A stretch of 64,000 bases of DNA, from the NCBI RefSeq assembly GCF_003057875.1, contig NZ_PYXZ01000002.1:186254-250253 (forward strand). Reading direction: 5' to 3'. A model generated the notes under the pieces. It saw nothing but the letters and a program-made list of their open reading frames with translations, ran no database searches and was not told the origin of the DNA. A program made the position numbers and the translations under genes. This document shows, one piece after another, positions 17,489 to 26,719 of this stretch; the first letter of the stretch is position 1, and the number at the start of each line of letters is the position of its first letter. This DNA is from Nocardioides currus. GTDB lineage: Bacteria > Actinomycetota > Actinomycetes > Propionibacteriales > Nocardioidaceae.

Positions 17489-17962
17489 ATGGCCAAGATC
17501 GAACTCACCGTCGACGGGGCGCGAGTCTCCGACGACGTCGAGCCCCGGATGCTGCTGGTGCAGTACCTCCGCGAGAAGCTCGGCAAGACCGGCACCGTGA
17601 TCGGGTGCGACACCAGCAACTGCGGTGCCTGCACGGTGCACCTCGACGGACGCAGCGTGAAGAGCTGCAACGTGCTGGCCGTGCAGGCCAGCGGCCGCGA
17701 GGTGACCACGATCGAGGGCCTGGCCGACGGCGAGTCGCTGCACCCGGTGCAGGAGGCGTTCCGCGAGTGCCACGGCCTCCAGTGCGGGTTCTGCACCCCC
17801 GGGATGATCATGCAGGCCGTCGACCTCCTCAACGAGAACCCGAGCCCGACCGAGGCCGACGTGCGCGAGGGCATGGAGGGCAACCTCTGCCGCTGCACCG
17901 GCTACCACAACATCGTGAAGTCCGTGCTGCACGCCGCATCGACCACGGGAGGTGCGAAGTGA
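17489..17962 (+). CDS. coxS: CoxS-like [2Fe-2S] subunit of a molybdenum hydroxylase
   Basis: 157 residues with the two-cluster CoxS layout. Plant-type ferredoxin cysteines are 40, 45, 48 and 60 ([16 protein letters not shown] ... SC). The C-terminal helical cluster domain has Cys99, Cys102 (QCGFCTPGM), Cys134 and Cys136 ([11 protein letters not shown]). It carries electrons from the Mo site in CoxL to FAD in CoxM. The ATG at 17489 is chosen because GGTGGA sits 8 bp before it and MAKIELTV is the usual start; GTG 17471 would add six residues. The stop overlaps the coxL GTG. Confidence 0.9.
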   Translation: MAKIELTVDGARVSDDVEPRMLLVQYLREKLGKTGTVIGCDTSNCGACTVHLDGRSVKSCNVLAVQASGREVTTIEGLADGESLHPVQEAFRECHGLQCGFCTPGMIMQAVDLLNENPSPTEADVREGMEGNLCRCTGYHNIVKSVLHAASTTGGAK

Positions 17963-20430
17963 CCGCCACCGCCGAGAAGCCCGACCTCGAGATCGGGCGC
18001 GAGCGCCGCCGCAAGGAGGACCAGCGCCTCATCACCGGTCGCACGCGCTGGACCGACAACCTCGCGCTGCCGGGCATGCTGCACCTCGCGATGGTGCGCA
18101 GCCCGTTCGCGCACGCCACCATCACCGGCATCGACACCGAGGCGGCCAAGCAGGCCCCCAACGTCGTGGCGGTGTTCACCGGCGCCGACCTCGCCGACTA
18201 CGCCGGCGCCTGCATCAACGCCTGGGCGATCACGCCCGACCAGGTCACCCCGCCGCACGCGCCCATGCCGACCGACCGGGTCGCGTTTGCCGGCGAGACC
18301 GTGGCCGTCGTGGTGGCGCGCTCCGCGGCCGAGGCGAGGGACGCGGCCGAGCTGGTCGACGTGGAGTACGCCGAGCTGCCGGCCGCCCTCGACCTCAAGG
18401 AGGCGGCGGCCGACACCGTGCTCGCGCACCCCGACCTCGGCACCAACAAGAGCGCCTACTGGGTCTTCGACTCGGGCGAGGCGGGCACCGGCGGCAGCGC
18501 CGACGAGGCGATCGAGAAGGCCCGCGGCGACGGCATCGTGATCGAGCGGGAGTATCGCCAGCAGCGGCTCATCCCCGCCTTCATGGAGCCGCGCTCGACC
18601 GTGGTCGACCCGACCGGCGAGCAGATCACGGTGTGGAGCGCCACCCAGATCCCGCACATCCTGCGGTTCGCGATCGCGGCCACCACGGGCGTGCCGGAGT
18701 CGAAGATCCGGGTCATCGCGCCGGACGTCGGCGGCGGCTTCGGCGGCAAGCTCCAGCAGACGCCGGAGGAGATGATCACCTTCGCCGTCGCCCGCAAGGT
18801 CGGCCGGCCGGTGAAGTACACCGAGACCCGCTCCGAGTCGTTGATGACCGCCCACCACGGCCGCGACCAGTGGCAGAAGCTGACGCTCGCGGCCGAGAAG
18901 GACGGCACGGTGACCGGCCTCAAGGTCGAGCTCACCGCCGACCTGGGTGCCTACATCGCCATCGTCGGCGGCGGTGTCCCGGTGCTGGGCGCGTTCATGT
19001 TCAACGCGATCTACAAGTTCCCGGCCTACCACTTCGCCTGCCAGACGGTGCTCACCAACAAGACCTGGACCGACGCCTACCGCGGCGCCGGCCGGCCGGA
19101 GGCGACGTACGCCATCGAGCGTCTGATGGACGAGCTCGCCGTCGAGGTCGGCGTCGATCCGCTCGAGATCCGCGAGAAGAACTGGATCAAGCACGAGGAG
19201 TTCCCCTTCACCACCGTCGCCGGCCTGGAGTACGACTCCGGCAACTACGAGGCGGCCACGGCCAAGGCGAAGGAGGCGTTCGGGTACGACGCCCTGCGCG
19301 CCGAGCAGGAGGAGCGACGGGCCTCGGGCGACCGGATCCAGCTCGGCATCGGCATCTCGACCTTCACCGAGATGTGCGGCCTGGCGCCCAGCCGGGTGCT
19401 CGGCTCGCTCAACTACGGCGCCGGCGGCTGGGAGCACGCGTCCGTGCGGATGCTCGCGACCGGCAAGGTCGAGGTCGTCACCGGGGCGTCCGCCCACGGT
19501 CAGGGGCACGAGACGGCGTTCAGCCAGATCGTCGCGGACCGGCTCGGGGTCGCGTTCGAGGACGTCGAGGTCCTGCACGGCGACACCCAGATCTCCCACA
19601 AGGGCCTCGACACCTACGGCTCGCGCTCGCTCGTCGTCGGCGGCGAGGCGCTCGTCAAGGCCGTCGACAAGGTGATCGAGAAGGCCCGGCCCATCGCGGC
19701 CCACCTGCTCGAGGCCGACGTCGACGACATCGAGTTCAGCGCCGGCCGCTTCGGCGTGCGAGGCACGGACCAGGGTCTGGCGATCGGCGAGATCGCGACC
19801 GCCGCCTTCGCCGCCCACAACCTGCCGGACGGGGTCGAGCCGAGCATCGACAGCGAGGCGACGTACGACCCCGTCAACTTCAACTACCCGCACGGCACCC
19901 ACCTGTGCGCCATGGAGGTCGACACCGAGACGGGCGGCGTGCTGATGCGCAAGTACGTCTGCGTCGACGACATCGGCAACATCATCAACCCGATGATCGT
20001 CGAGGGGCAGGTGCACGGCGGGCTTGCGCAGGGCATCGCGCAAGCGCTGTGGGAGGAGGCGGTGTACGACGACTCGGGCACCCTGGTCTCAGGCTCGTTC
20101 GTCGACTACCTGCTGCCCACCGCGGCCGACACGATCAACTTCGAGGTCGACCACACGACGACCGCCTCGACCACGAACACGCTCGGCACCAAGGGCGTCG
20201 GTGAGGCGGGCACCATCGCCTCGACGCCGGCCGTGGTCAACGCGATCGTCGACGCGGTCCGCTCGTTCGGCGTCAACGACATCCAGATGCCGTGCACGCC
20301 CGAGCGCGTCTGGCGCGCGATCCACGCCCACGACGGAGACGCACCCACCGAGGGCGCCGCGGCGCCGCACTTCACGGAGGAGACCGGCATGCAAGGTCAG
20401 ACCGACCGCACGGACGGAGCGGGCGCATGA
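17959..20430 (+). CDS. coxL: CoxL-like large molybdopterin subunit, form II
   Basis: 823 residues of the xanthine oxidase/CODH large-subunit fold: N-terminal hammerhead domain ([16 protein letters not shown]) and Moco-binding regions ([33 protein letters not shown]). The active-site loop reads AYRGAGR (373-379), not the AYRCSFR of proven CO dehydrogenases. The Cys that carries Cu next to Mo is therefore Gly376, so this is a form II enzyme. CO oxidation is doubtful for this class; aldehydes, purines or other heterocycles are possible. It overlaps coxS and coxM by 4 bp each. Confidence 0.88.
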   Translation: MTATAEKPDLEIGRERRRKEDQRLITGRTRWTDNLALPGMLHLAMVRSPFAHATITGIDTEAAKQAPNVVAVFTGADLADYAGACINAWAITPDQVTPPHAPMPTDRVAFAGETVAVVVARSAAEARDAAELVDVEYAELPAALDLKEAAADTVLAHPDLGTNKSAYWVFDSGEAGTGGSADEAIEKARGDGIVIEREYRQQRLIPAFMEPRSTVVDPTGEQITVWSATQIPHILRFAIAATTGVPESKIRVIAPDVGGGFGGKLQQTPEEMITFAVARKVGRPVKYTETRSESLMTAHHGRDQWQKLTLAAEKDGTVTGLKVELTADLGAYIAIVGGGVPVLGAFMFNAIYKFPAYHFACQTVLTNKTWTDAYRGAGRPEATYAIERLMDELAVEVGVDPLEIREKNWIKHEEFPFTTVAGLEYDSGNYEAATAKAKEAFGYDALRAEQEERRASGDRIQLGIGISTFTEMCGLAPSRVLGSLNYGAGGWEHASVRMLATGKVEVVTGASAHGQGHETAFSQIVADRLGVAFEDVEVLHGDTQISHKGLDTYGSRSLVVGGEALVKAVDKVIEKARPIAAHLLEADVDDIEFSAGRFGVRGTDQGLAIGEIATAAFAAHNLPDGVEPSIDSEATYDPVNFNYPHGTHLCAMEVDTETGGVLMRKYVCVDDIGNIINPMIVEGQVHGGLAQGIAQALWEEAVYDDSGTLVSGSFVDYLLPTAADTINFEVDHTTTASTTNTLGTKGVGEAGTIASTPAVVNAIVDAVRSFGVNDIQMPCTPERVWRAIHAHDGDAPTEGAAAPHFTEETGMQGQTDRTDGAGA

Positions 20431-21281
20431 TCCCGGTCCAGTTCGACTACCTCGCGCCGAGCAGCGTCGAGGAGGCCCTCGCCGCCCTGGCGGAGCACGG
20501 TGACGACGCGAAGATCATCGCCGGCGGCCAGAGCCTGCTGCCGGTGCTGCGGATGCGGCTCAACGCCCCCGAGGTCGTCATCGACCTCGGCGGCATCGCC
20601 GGTCTCCGCGGCATCCGCGAGGACGGGGACGCGCTGGTCATCGGTGCCATGACGACCCACCACGACGTGCTCACCGACGCGCTCGTCAAGGAGCATGCCC
20701 TGCTCCTGACCCGCGCCGAGCACCAGCTCGCCGACGCGCAGATCCGCCACCGCGGCACCTTCGGCGGGGCGCTCGCGCACGCCGACCCCGCGGGCGACCT
20801 GGGTGCGCCGGCGCTCGCGCTCGGTGCCGAGTTCGTGATCGCCGGGGCGGGCGGCACCCGCACCGTCGCGGCGGCCGACTTCTTCGTCGACCTGTTCGAG
20901 ACCGCGATCGGTGACGACGAGCTGCTCACCGAGGTGCGCGTGCCCAAGCACACCGGCTGGGGCGCCCACTACGAGAAGTTCGTCCGGGTCGCCCATCAGT
21001 GGCCGATCGTCGCGGTCGCGGCCGCGGTGAAGTCCGACGGCGGCACCATCACCGAGGCCCGGGTCGGCCTGACCAACATGGGCTCGACCCCGATCCGGGC
21101 CCACGCCGTGGAGGAGGCGCTCGTCGGTCAGCCGGCCACCGAGGACGCCGTCGCCGCGGCCGCCGCCCGCGCCACCGAGGGCACCAACCCGCCCTCCGAC
21201 CTCAACGGCGCCGCCGACTACCGCAGCCACCTCGCCCAGGTCCTCACCCGGCGGGCCGTCCTCGCCGCCGCGGGGGCGTGA
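20427..21281 (+). CDS. coxM: CoxM-like FAD-binding medium subunit
   Basis: 284 residues of the FAD_binding_5/CO_deh_flav_C family. FAD motifs are IIAGGQSLLPVLRMRL (about 31-46) and IRHRGTFGGALAHADPAGD (about 108-126). The C-terminal domain (about 175-280) has VGLTNMGSTPIRAHAVEEAL. It takes electrons from CoxS and passes them to the acceptor. The ATG overlaps the coxL stop, and 4 bp separate it from coxG. Residue-level features are ordinary for the family. Confidence 0.9.
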   Translation: MIPVQFDYLAPSSVEEALAALAEHGDDAKIIAGGQSLLPVLRMRLNAPEVVIDLGGIAGLRGIREDGDALVIGAMTTHHDVLTDALVKEHALLLTRAEHQLADAQIRHRGTFGGALAHADPAGDLGAPALALGAEFVIAGAGGTRTVAAADFFVDLFETAIGDDELLTEVRVPKHTGWGAHYEKFVRVAHQWPIVAVAAAVKSDGGTITEARVGLTNMGSTPIRAHAVEEALVGQPATEDAVAAAAARATEGTNPPSDLNGAADYRSHLAQVLTRRAVLAAAGA

Positions 21282-21285
21282 GCCG

Positions 21286-22011
21286 ATGGAGCTGAGCCAC
21301 CGGTTCACGGTCCCCTCGAGCCTGGAGGAGACCTGGGTGCACTTCGAGGACATCGCCTCCGTCGCCTCGTGCTTCCCGGGCGCGCAGGTGACCTCGGCCG
21401 AGGGCGACTCCTTCGAGGGATCGGTGAAGGTCAAGCTCGGTCCGATCGCACTTCTCTACAACGGCAGCGGGACCTTCGTCGAGAAGGACGAGGCCGCCCA
21501 CCGGTTCGTCGTCGACGCCAAGGGCAAGGACAAGCGCGGCAACGGCACCGCGGGCGCCAACGTGACGGTGACGATGGCCGACGTCGACGGCTCCACGCAG
21601 GTCTCCGTGGAGACCGACCTCGCCATCACCGGCAAGCCCGCCCAGTTCGGCCGCGGTGTCATGCAGGACGTCTCCGACAAGCTGCTCGGGCAGTTCGTGA
21701 CCTGCCTCGAGCAACGGCTGAGCGCCCCCGAGGCCGACCCCGAACCCGAGCCCGATCCCGAGGCACCCCCAGCGCTGGCCGCCGAGCCGACCACCGGACC
21801 GCCCCCGCCCGGTGGATCGGCCGGTGCGCCGGCCGCAGCAGCCGCAGCACCGCCGACGCCGAGGGCGTCGCCGCCGTCTCCGCCGCCCCCCGCAGAGGCA
21901 CTCGACCTCGGTTCGGCGGTGCTGCCGGTGCTCGCCAGGGCCTACTGGAAGCAGGCCCTCGGCGTCCTCGCCGGACTCGCCGTCCTGCGGCGGCTCGTGC
22001 GCCGGCGCTGA
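21286..22011 (+). CDS. coxG: CoxG-like SRPBCC membrane-anchor protein
   Basis: 241 residues: SRPBCC/START-like ligand-binding domain (1-150; MELSHRFTVPSSLEETWVHF, FPGAQVTSAEG), a Pro/Ala/Glu-rich linker (about 150-200), then a C-terminal hydrophobic segment ending in basic residues (ALGVLAGLAVLRRLVRRR). CoxG proteins tether CODH-type hydroxylases to the membrane and are thought to shuttle quinone for electron transfer. Its presence suggests this form II enzyme also feeds the respiratory chain. It is the last gene of coxSLMG; no coxD/E/F follow. Confidence 0.85.
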   Translation: MELSHRFTVPSSLEETWVHFEDIASVASCFPGAQVTSAEGDSFEGSVKVKLGPIALLYNGSGTFVEKDEAAHRFVVDAKGKDKRGNGTAGANVTVTMADVDGSTQVSVETDLAITGKPAQFGRGVMQDVSDKLLGQFVTCLEQRLSAPEADPEPEPDPEAPPALAAEPTTGPPPPGGSAGAPAAAAAAPPTPRASPPSPPPPAEALDLGSAVLPVLARAYWKQALGVLAGLAVLRRLVRRR

Positions 22012-22058
22012 GGGAGCTGCTGAGGGAACTCGGGCCGGGCGGGACGCGTCCCAGTGGT

Positions 22059-22076
22059 GTGGAACAGTGGTTCCAC
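22059..22076. promoter_or_regulatory. 18-bp dyad upstream of the lipoprotein gene
   Basis: GTGGAAC-AGTG-GTTCCAC, perfect 7-bp arms with a 4-bp spacer, 21 bp before the lipoprotein ATG. The spacing matches the SOS box at 23256, but outer bases differ (TGGAAC rather than TCGAAC), so it is probably an operator for another factor. Confidence 0.45.
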
Positions 22077-22097
22077 CCGACCGCACAAGGACGCACC

Positions 22098-22577
22098 ATG
22101 CCTCGCACGACCACCTCGCTCGCCGTCCTCGCCCTCCTCGCCGCGGGCGTGCTCGTCGGCTGCGGCGCCGACGACGCCGAGCCCGGCCCCTCGGACTCGA
22201 CGTCCACCGGCGCGACCCCGACCGCCGGAGCGGCCACGCTCGAGCTGACCCTGCCGGCCGCGCCGGCGGGCCGGTGCATGGCGCCCAACGTCGAGAACCT
22301 CCAGGCCCAGGACACCGCGTTCGAGGGCGTCGTCACCGCCGTCGACGACGACATGGCGACCCTCCAGGTCGAGCAGTCGTTCAAGGGCGACGACGTGCAG
22401 ACCGTCTCGGTGGCGCTGCCGAGCCAGGAGCTCGCCGACGCGCTGCTCGCCGTCGACTTCCAGGTCGACCAGACCTACCTGGTGAGCAGCCTCGACGGAC
22501 AGGTGTCGGTCTGCGGGCTCAGCGCCCCCAAGGACGACCTGCTCACCGGGCTCTACGACGAGGCCTACGCCGGCTGA
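22098..22577 (+). CDS. Small lipoprotein, unknown function
   Basis: 159 residues with a lipoprotein signal: short basic N-terminus, hydrophobic core, and lipobox LVGC with Cys near 22. A Ser/Thr/Ala/Pro-rich spacer follows to about residue 50, then a compact beta-rich domain (about 55-155) including FEGVVTAVDDDMATLQVEQSF, resembling small OB-like or secreted binding domains. Two further cysteines (near 59 and 142) could form a disulfide. It is probably anchored on the outer face of the membrane. The ATG is placed before the signal peptide; no other function was recognised. Confidence 0.7.
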   Translation: MPRTTTSLAVLALLAAGVLVGCGADDAEPGPSDSTSTGATPTAGAATLELTLPAAPAGRCMAPNVENLQAQDTAFEGVVTAVDDDMATLQVEQSFKGDDVQTVSVALPSQELADALLAVDFQVDQTYLVSSLDGQVSVCGLSAPKDDLLTGLYDEAYAG

Positions 22578-22592
22578 CTCCCGGCACTCCGT

Positions 22593-23240
22593 TCAGAACA
22601 CGTTCAACGGCCGGAACTGCACGCTGATCCGCGGCCCGGCCGACGCGACCTTGGGGATCGCGTGCTCCCACGTGCGCTGGCACGAGCCGCCCATCACCAC
22701 GAGGTCACCGTGGCCGAGGGTCACGCCGACAGAGTCGCCGCCACCGCGCGGGCGCAGGGCCAGCTTGCGCGGGTCGCCGAGCGAGACGATCGCGACCATC
22801 GTGTCGGCGCTCTTCCCCCGCCCGATCGTGTCGCCGTGCCAGGCCACCGAGTCCTTGCCGTCGCGGTAGTAGCAGCAGCCCGCGCTGACGAAGGGCTCGC
22901 CGAGCTCGGGCCGGTAGTGCGCGCTCAACGCGTCGCGGGCCTCCTCGAGGCCGGGGTGGGGGAGCGGCTCGCCGAGCATGTAGGTGTGCACGAGGCGGGG
23001 TACGTCGACGATGCGGTCGTACATCTGACGACGCTCGGCCCGCCACGGCACCTGCCCGACCATCGCCTCGAAGGCCTCGTCCGCGCCGGCGAGCCAGTCG
23101 CGCTGCACGTCGATCCACGCCCCCGCGCCCAGGACCGTGCGCTCCGGCGCGAGCGCCGCGTGCGCCCGGGCGTCGGAGGTGTCGACGGACGGGTCGGCAC
23201 ACGGGTCGGCGGGGGCGAAGAGGGTCGACTGGAAGTCCAC
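22593..23240 (-). CDS. AlkB-like 2-oxoglutarate/Fe(II) dioxygenase
   Basis: 215 residues of the 2OG-Fe(II) oxygenase AlkB-like family. Fe ligands are His135 and Asp137 (VAWHGDTIG) with His193 (RTWEHAIPK); the 2OG-binding arginine is in RISVQFRPL near the C-terminus. AlkB proteins remove alkyl groups from DNA or RNA bases oxidatively. The GTG at 23240 lies 7 nt from a minus-strand TAGCGT -10 (23253-23248), so the mRNA is probably leaderless. A perfect LexA box abuts that promoter, so induction by DNA damage is expected and supports a repair role. Confidence 0.82.
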   Translation of the reverse strand: MDFQSTLFAPADPCADPSVDTSDARAHAALAPERTVLGAGAWIDVQRDWLAGADEAFEAMVGQVPWRAERRQMYDRIVDVPRLVHTYMLGEPLPHPGLEEARDALSAHYRPELGEPFVSAGCCYYRDGKDSVAWHGDTIGRGKSADTMVAIVSLGDPRKLALRPRGGGDSVGVTLGHGDLVVMGGSCQRTWEHAIPKVASAGPRISVQFRPLNVF

Positions 23241-23255
23241 GAGACAGACGCTAGG

Positions 23256-23271
23256 TCGAACATGCGTTCGA
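23256..23271. promoter_or_regulatory. LexA/SOS box of the AlkB-like gene
   Basis: TCGAAC-ATGC-GTTCGA matches the actinobacterial/Gram-positive LexA consensus exactly. It fills the spacer just upstream of the minus-strand -10 (23248-23253), where a bound repressor would exclude RNA polymerase. The ABC gene on the other side starts 73 bp away and may or may not share control. Confidence 0.85.
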
Positions 23272-23343
23272 CACAACCCTGACGCGCCGATCAGGGACGA
23301 TCCCGGTAGCGGTCGTTTGTGCCGCTGCGGGAGGGTTGGACCC

Positions 23344-24108
23344 ATGACGACCGGCGCGCACGCGGCCCCGCCCACCCAGGTGGCCGCTCGGGTCCGCGAC
23401 CTGACCAAGACCTACGGCAAGGGCGACGCGATGGTGCGGGCGCTCGACGGCGTCACCCTCGACCTGGTCGCGGGCGAGTTCACCGCGATCATGGGGCCCA
23501 GTGGGTCGGGCAAGTCGACCCTGATGCACTGCTGCGCCGCCCTCGACACCGGGACGTCGGGGGAGGTGTGGATCGGGGACCAGGAGCTCGGCGGCCTGAA
23601 GGACAAAGAGCTCACCCGGCTGCGTCGCGACGAGATCGGCTTCGTCTTCCAGTCCTTCAACCTCGTCCCTACGCTGAGCGCCGAGGAGAACATCGTGCTC
23701 CCGCAGTCGATCGCTCGCCGCAAGCCCGACCGCGAGTGGTTCGACACCGTCATCGAGACGGTCGGCATCCGCGAACGGCTGGGCCACCGGCCCAACCAGC
23801 TCTCCGGCGGCCAGCAGCAGCGCGTGGCGGTCGCGCGCGCCCTCGTCGGTCGCCCGACGATCGTCTTCGCCGACGAGCCGACCGGCAACCTCGACTCCAC
23901 CTCGGGCGCCGAGGTGCTCGACCTGCTCCGGCGCAGCGCCCGCGACCACGGGCAGACGATCGTGATGGTGACCCACGACCCGGTGGCGGCGTCCTACACC
24001 GACCGGGTGGTCCTGCTCGCCGACGGCCGGATCGTCGACGAGCTGCGCGACCCCGACCGCGACAGCGTGCTCGAGATGACCAAGAAGCACACGCCGGCGG
24101 CAGGCTGA
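23344..24108 (+). CDS. MacB/LolD-type ABC transporter ATP-binding protein
   Basis: 254 residues with Walker A GPSGSGKST (about 54-62), Q-loop FVFQSFNLVPTLSAEENI, signature LSGGQQQRVAVARAL, Walker B IVFADEPTGNLDS and H-loop VMVTHDP. The long Q-loop region and the DEPTGNLD form are typical of the MacB/FtsE/LolD branch, which powers extrusion or export by FtsX-fold permeases. GGGAGG precedes the ATG. The stop shares one base with the start of the permease gene (TGATG), so the two form the transporter. Confidence 0.9.
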   Translation: MTTGAHAAPPTQVAARVRDLTKTYGKGDAMVRALDGVTLDLVAGEFTAIMGPSGSGKSTLMHCCAALDTGTSGEVWIGDQELGGLKDKELTRLRRDEIGFVFQSFNLVPTLSAEENIVLPQSIARRKPDREWFDTVIETVGIRERLGHRPNQLSGGQQQRVAVARALVGRPTIVFADEPTGNLDSTSGAEVLDLLRRSARDHGQTIVMVTHDPVAASYTDRVVLLADGRIVDELRDPDRDSVLEMTKKHTPAAG

Positions 24109-26636
24109 TGTTCCGCGCGGCCCTCAAGAGCCTGCTCGGGCGCAAGGTGCGCCTGCTGATGAGCACGTTCGCCATCGTCATCGGCGTCGCGTTCGTCGTC
24201 GGCACCCTCGTCTTCAGCGACACCCTGAGCCGCAGCTTCACCGCCCTGATGGCCTCGACGGTCGGCGACGTCGTCGTACGCCCCGAGAACACCGACGCCG
24301 CCGCCGAGCCGACCACGCGCACGGTGGACGCGGCCCTGGTCGACGAGCTCGAGGGGATCGACGGCGCCGCCCGGGTCGACGGCAACGTGACCGGCTTCGG
24401 GGTCTACGTCGTCGGCAAGGACGGCAAGCTCATCGGCGGCAACGGCCCGCCCAGCATCGGCGGCAACTGGACCGACGCCCCCGCCGGTCACGACCTCGCG
24501 GGCATGGAGATCATCGGCGGCCGGGCGCCGGAGAAGAAGGGCGAGATCCTGCTCGACTCGTCCACCGCGGGCGAGGGCGGCTACGTCATCGGCCAGGACG
24601 TCAACCTCGTCACCGCCACCGACCAGGGCACGCTGACGGCCGAGCTGGTCGGGATCGTCGGGTTCCCCGAGGGCGGCTCGCTCAACGGCGCGACCTTCAC
24701 CGGCTTCGACACCCGCTCGGCGCAGGACCTGTTCCTCAAGGGCAAGGACGCCTACACCGACATCTGGGTCACCGCCGAGCCCGGCACCAGCCAGGAGGAC
24801 CTCGCCGCCTCGGTCGCCGACGCTCTGCCCGACGGGGTGGAGGCCGTGACCGGCGACGAGGCCGCCGACGAGGCCGCCACCGTCATCCAGGAGGCGGTCG
24901 GGTTCCTGACCACCTTCCTGCTGATCTTCGCCGGCATCTCGCTGGTCGTCGGCGCCTTCCTGATCGTCAACACGTTCTCGATCCTGGTCGCGCAGCGCAG
25001 CCGTGAGCTCGCGCTGCTCCGGGCGCTGGGGGCGAGCAAGAAGCAGGTGACCCGCTCGGTGCTGCTGGAGGCGCTCGTGCTGGGCCTGCTCGGCTCGACG
25101 ATCGGGCTCGGCCTCGGGGTGCTGCTCGCCATCGGCATCCGCAGCCTGTTCGCGCAGTTCGGCCTCGACCTGGCCGGGCAGCCGCTGATCATGGCTCCGA
25201 GGACGATCATCGCGGCGTACGCCGTGGGCGTGGTCGTGACGATGAGCGCGGCCTGGTTCCCGGCCCGCCGGACGACGCGGATCGCTCCCGTCCAGGCCAT
25301 GCGCGACGACATCGCGATGCCGGAGTCGTCGCTGCGTCGTCGGCTGCTGGTCGGGGTGGTGATGATCCTGGCGGGCGGGGCGGCGCTGGCGGCGGGACTG
25401 GCCGAGTCGGTCCCGAAGCCGCTCTACTTCGTGGGCGGCGGGATCCTCGCGATCCTGCTCGGCGTCGCATCGGCGAGCCCGGTGATCAGCCACCCGCTGC
25501 TGGCGGCCGCGTCCTGGCTCTACGCCCGCCTCTTCGGCTCCGTCGGCGCGCTCGCCGGCCAGAACTCGCTGCGCAACCCGCGGCGTACGACCGCGACGTC
25601 CTCGGCGCTGATGATCGGCCTGTCCCTGGCCTGCACCATGGCCATCGTCGGCGACTCGGCGAAGGCCAGCGTCGACCAGACGATCGAGGAGAACTTCGTC
25701 GGCGACTACGTCGTGAGCAGCCTGGTCGGGCAGAGCTTCTCCACCCAGGTGGGCCGCCAGATGGCCGACCTGCCCGGCGTCGACAGCGTGTGGGCGCAGC
25801 GCTTCTTCGCCGCCGGCTTCGACGGGGAGGCGGTGAGCGCGGCCTCACGCAGCACCCTGCGCGACGGCCTCGGCGTCGACCTGGTCGAGGGCGACCTCGC
25901 CGGCCTCGTCGACGGGACGGTCCTGCTCGACGAGACGTACGCCGCCGAGGAGGGCCTCTCCGTCGGTGACCGGGCCACCGTCGAGCTCGCGGACGGCGAG
26001 CAGCAGCTCGAGGTCGTCGGGATCTTCGCCGAGAACCCGATCGTCTTCGGGTCGATCGTCACCACGCCCACGACCCTCGTCCGGGCCGGTTCGCCCGACG
26101 CCGACAACTTCCTCATCGTCGACACCGACGACCGCCCCGGCATGCAGGACGCCCTCGACGCGGTGGTCGAGGACTCGCCGATCGTGACCGTCAAGGACCA
26201 GCAGGGCTTCGCCGCCGAGCAGCGCGAGCCGATCGACCAGATGGTGCTGATGATCTTCGCCCTGCTCGGCCTCGCGCTGCTGATCGCCGTGCTCGGGATC
26301 GTCAACACCCTCGCCCTGTCGATCATCGAGCGCACCCGCGAGGTCGGGCTGCTGCGTGCCATCGGGCTCAGCCGTCCCCAGCTGCGCCGGATGGTGACGC
26401 TGGAGTCGGTGGTGATTTCGGTGCTCGGCGCCGTGCTCGGCGTGGTGCTGGGCATCGGGTTCGGGATCGCGCTGATGTACTCCCTGCGCGAGGAGGGCCT
26501 CGAGGTCATCTCGGTGCCGTCCGGGCAGCTCGCGGTCTTCCTCGCGGTCTCGGTCGTGATCGGCGTCCTGGCCGCGCTCCTCCCGGCCCGCCGCGCGGCG
26601 AGGCTGGACGTGCTCCGGGCCATCGGATCGGAATGA
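24108..26636 (+). CDS. FtsX-fold ABC transporter permease (MacB-like, duplicated)
   Basis: 842 residues built as two FtsX units. A first membrane segment (about 16-38) is followed by an extracytoplasmic MacB_PCD-like domain (about 40-250), three segments (about 265-410) with the FtsX signature LALLRALGASKKQVTRSVL, and a membrane region near 420-460. A second extracytoplasmic domain (about 500-690) and final segments (about 705-835) follow, with VGLLRAIGLSRPQLRRMV. It partners with the preceding ATPase. Substrates of such actinobacterial systems (lipids, peptides, drugs) are mostly unknown, and nothing here points to one. Confidence 0.88.
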   Translation: MFRAALKSLLGRKVRLLMSTFAIVIGVAFVVGTLVFSDTLSRSFTALMASTVGDVVVRPENTDAAAEPTTRTVDAALVDELEGIDGAARVDGNVTGFGVYVVGKDGKLIGGNGPPSIGGNWTDAPAGHDLAGMEIIGGRAPEKKGEILLDSSTAGEGGYVIGQDVNLVTATDQGTLTAELVGIVGFPEGGSLNGATFTGFDTRSAQDLFLKGKDAYTDIWVTAEPGTSQEDLAASVADALPDGVEAVTGDEAADEAATVIQEAVGFLTTFLLIFAGISLVVGAFLIVNTFSILVAQRSRELALLRALGASKKQVTRSVLLEALVLGLLGSTIGLGLGVLLAIGIRSLFAQFGLDLAGQPLIMAPRTIIAAYAVGVVVTMSAAWFPARRTTRIAPVQAMRDDIAMPESSLRRRLLVGVVMILAGGAALAAGLAESVPKPLYFVGGGILAILLGVASASPVISHPLLAAASWLYARLFGSVGALAGQNSLRNPRRTTATSSALMIGLSLACTMAIVGDSAKASVDQTIEENFVGDYVVSSLVGQSFSTQVGRQMADLPGVDSVWAQRFFAAGFDGEAVSAASRSTLRDGLGVDLVEGDLAGLVDGTVLLDETYAAEEGLSVGDRATVELADGEQQLEVVGIFAENPIVFGSIVTTPTTLVRAGSPDADNFLIVDTDDRPGMQDALDAVVEDSPIVTVKDQQGFAAEQREPIDQMVLMIFALLGLALLIAVLGIVNTLALSIIERTREVGLLRAIGLSRPQLRRMVTLESVVISVLGAVLGVVLGIGFGIALMYSLREEGLEVISVPSGQLAVFLAVSVVIGVLAALLPARRAARLDVLRAIGSE

Positions 26637-26707
26637 ATCCCACATTTTGTGGACGTCTCGTTCACATGTGCTGGCAAGATTTACTTACGCCCGGGTGATA
26701 ACGGTCC

Positions 26708-26713
26708 TACTCT
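26708..26713 (+). promoter_or_regulatory. -10 box of the GntR gene (leaderless)
   Basis: TACTCT is followed after 6 nt by the GTG start with no Shine-Dalgarno between. The 83 bp gap is unusually AT-rich for this genome and has a small dyad CCACA-TTT-TGTGG (26640-26652) 4 bp after the permease stop. Confidence 0.55.
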
Positions 26714-26719
26714 CTGCAT

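Noticed and set aside
17902..20043. 713-codon frame antisense to coxL
   Set aside because: Same GC artefact; coxL is complete with recognisable motifs and normal overlaps.
17959..20430. Annotation as a true (form I) aerobic CO dehydrogenase
   Set aside because: The active-site loop reads AYRGAGR, not AYRCSFR; the Cu-ligating cysteine is missing.
22059..22076. Second LexA box
   Set aside because: The arm sequence TGGAAC departs from the TCGAAC consensus at a key CG position; kept only as an unknown operator.
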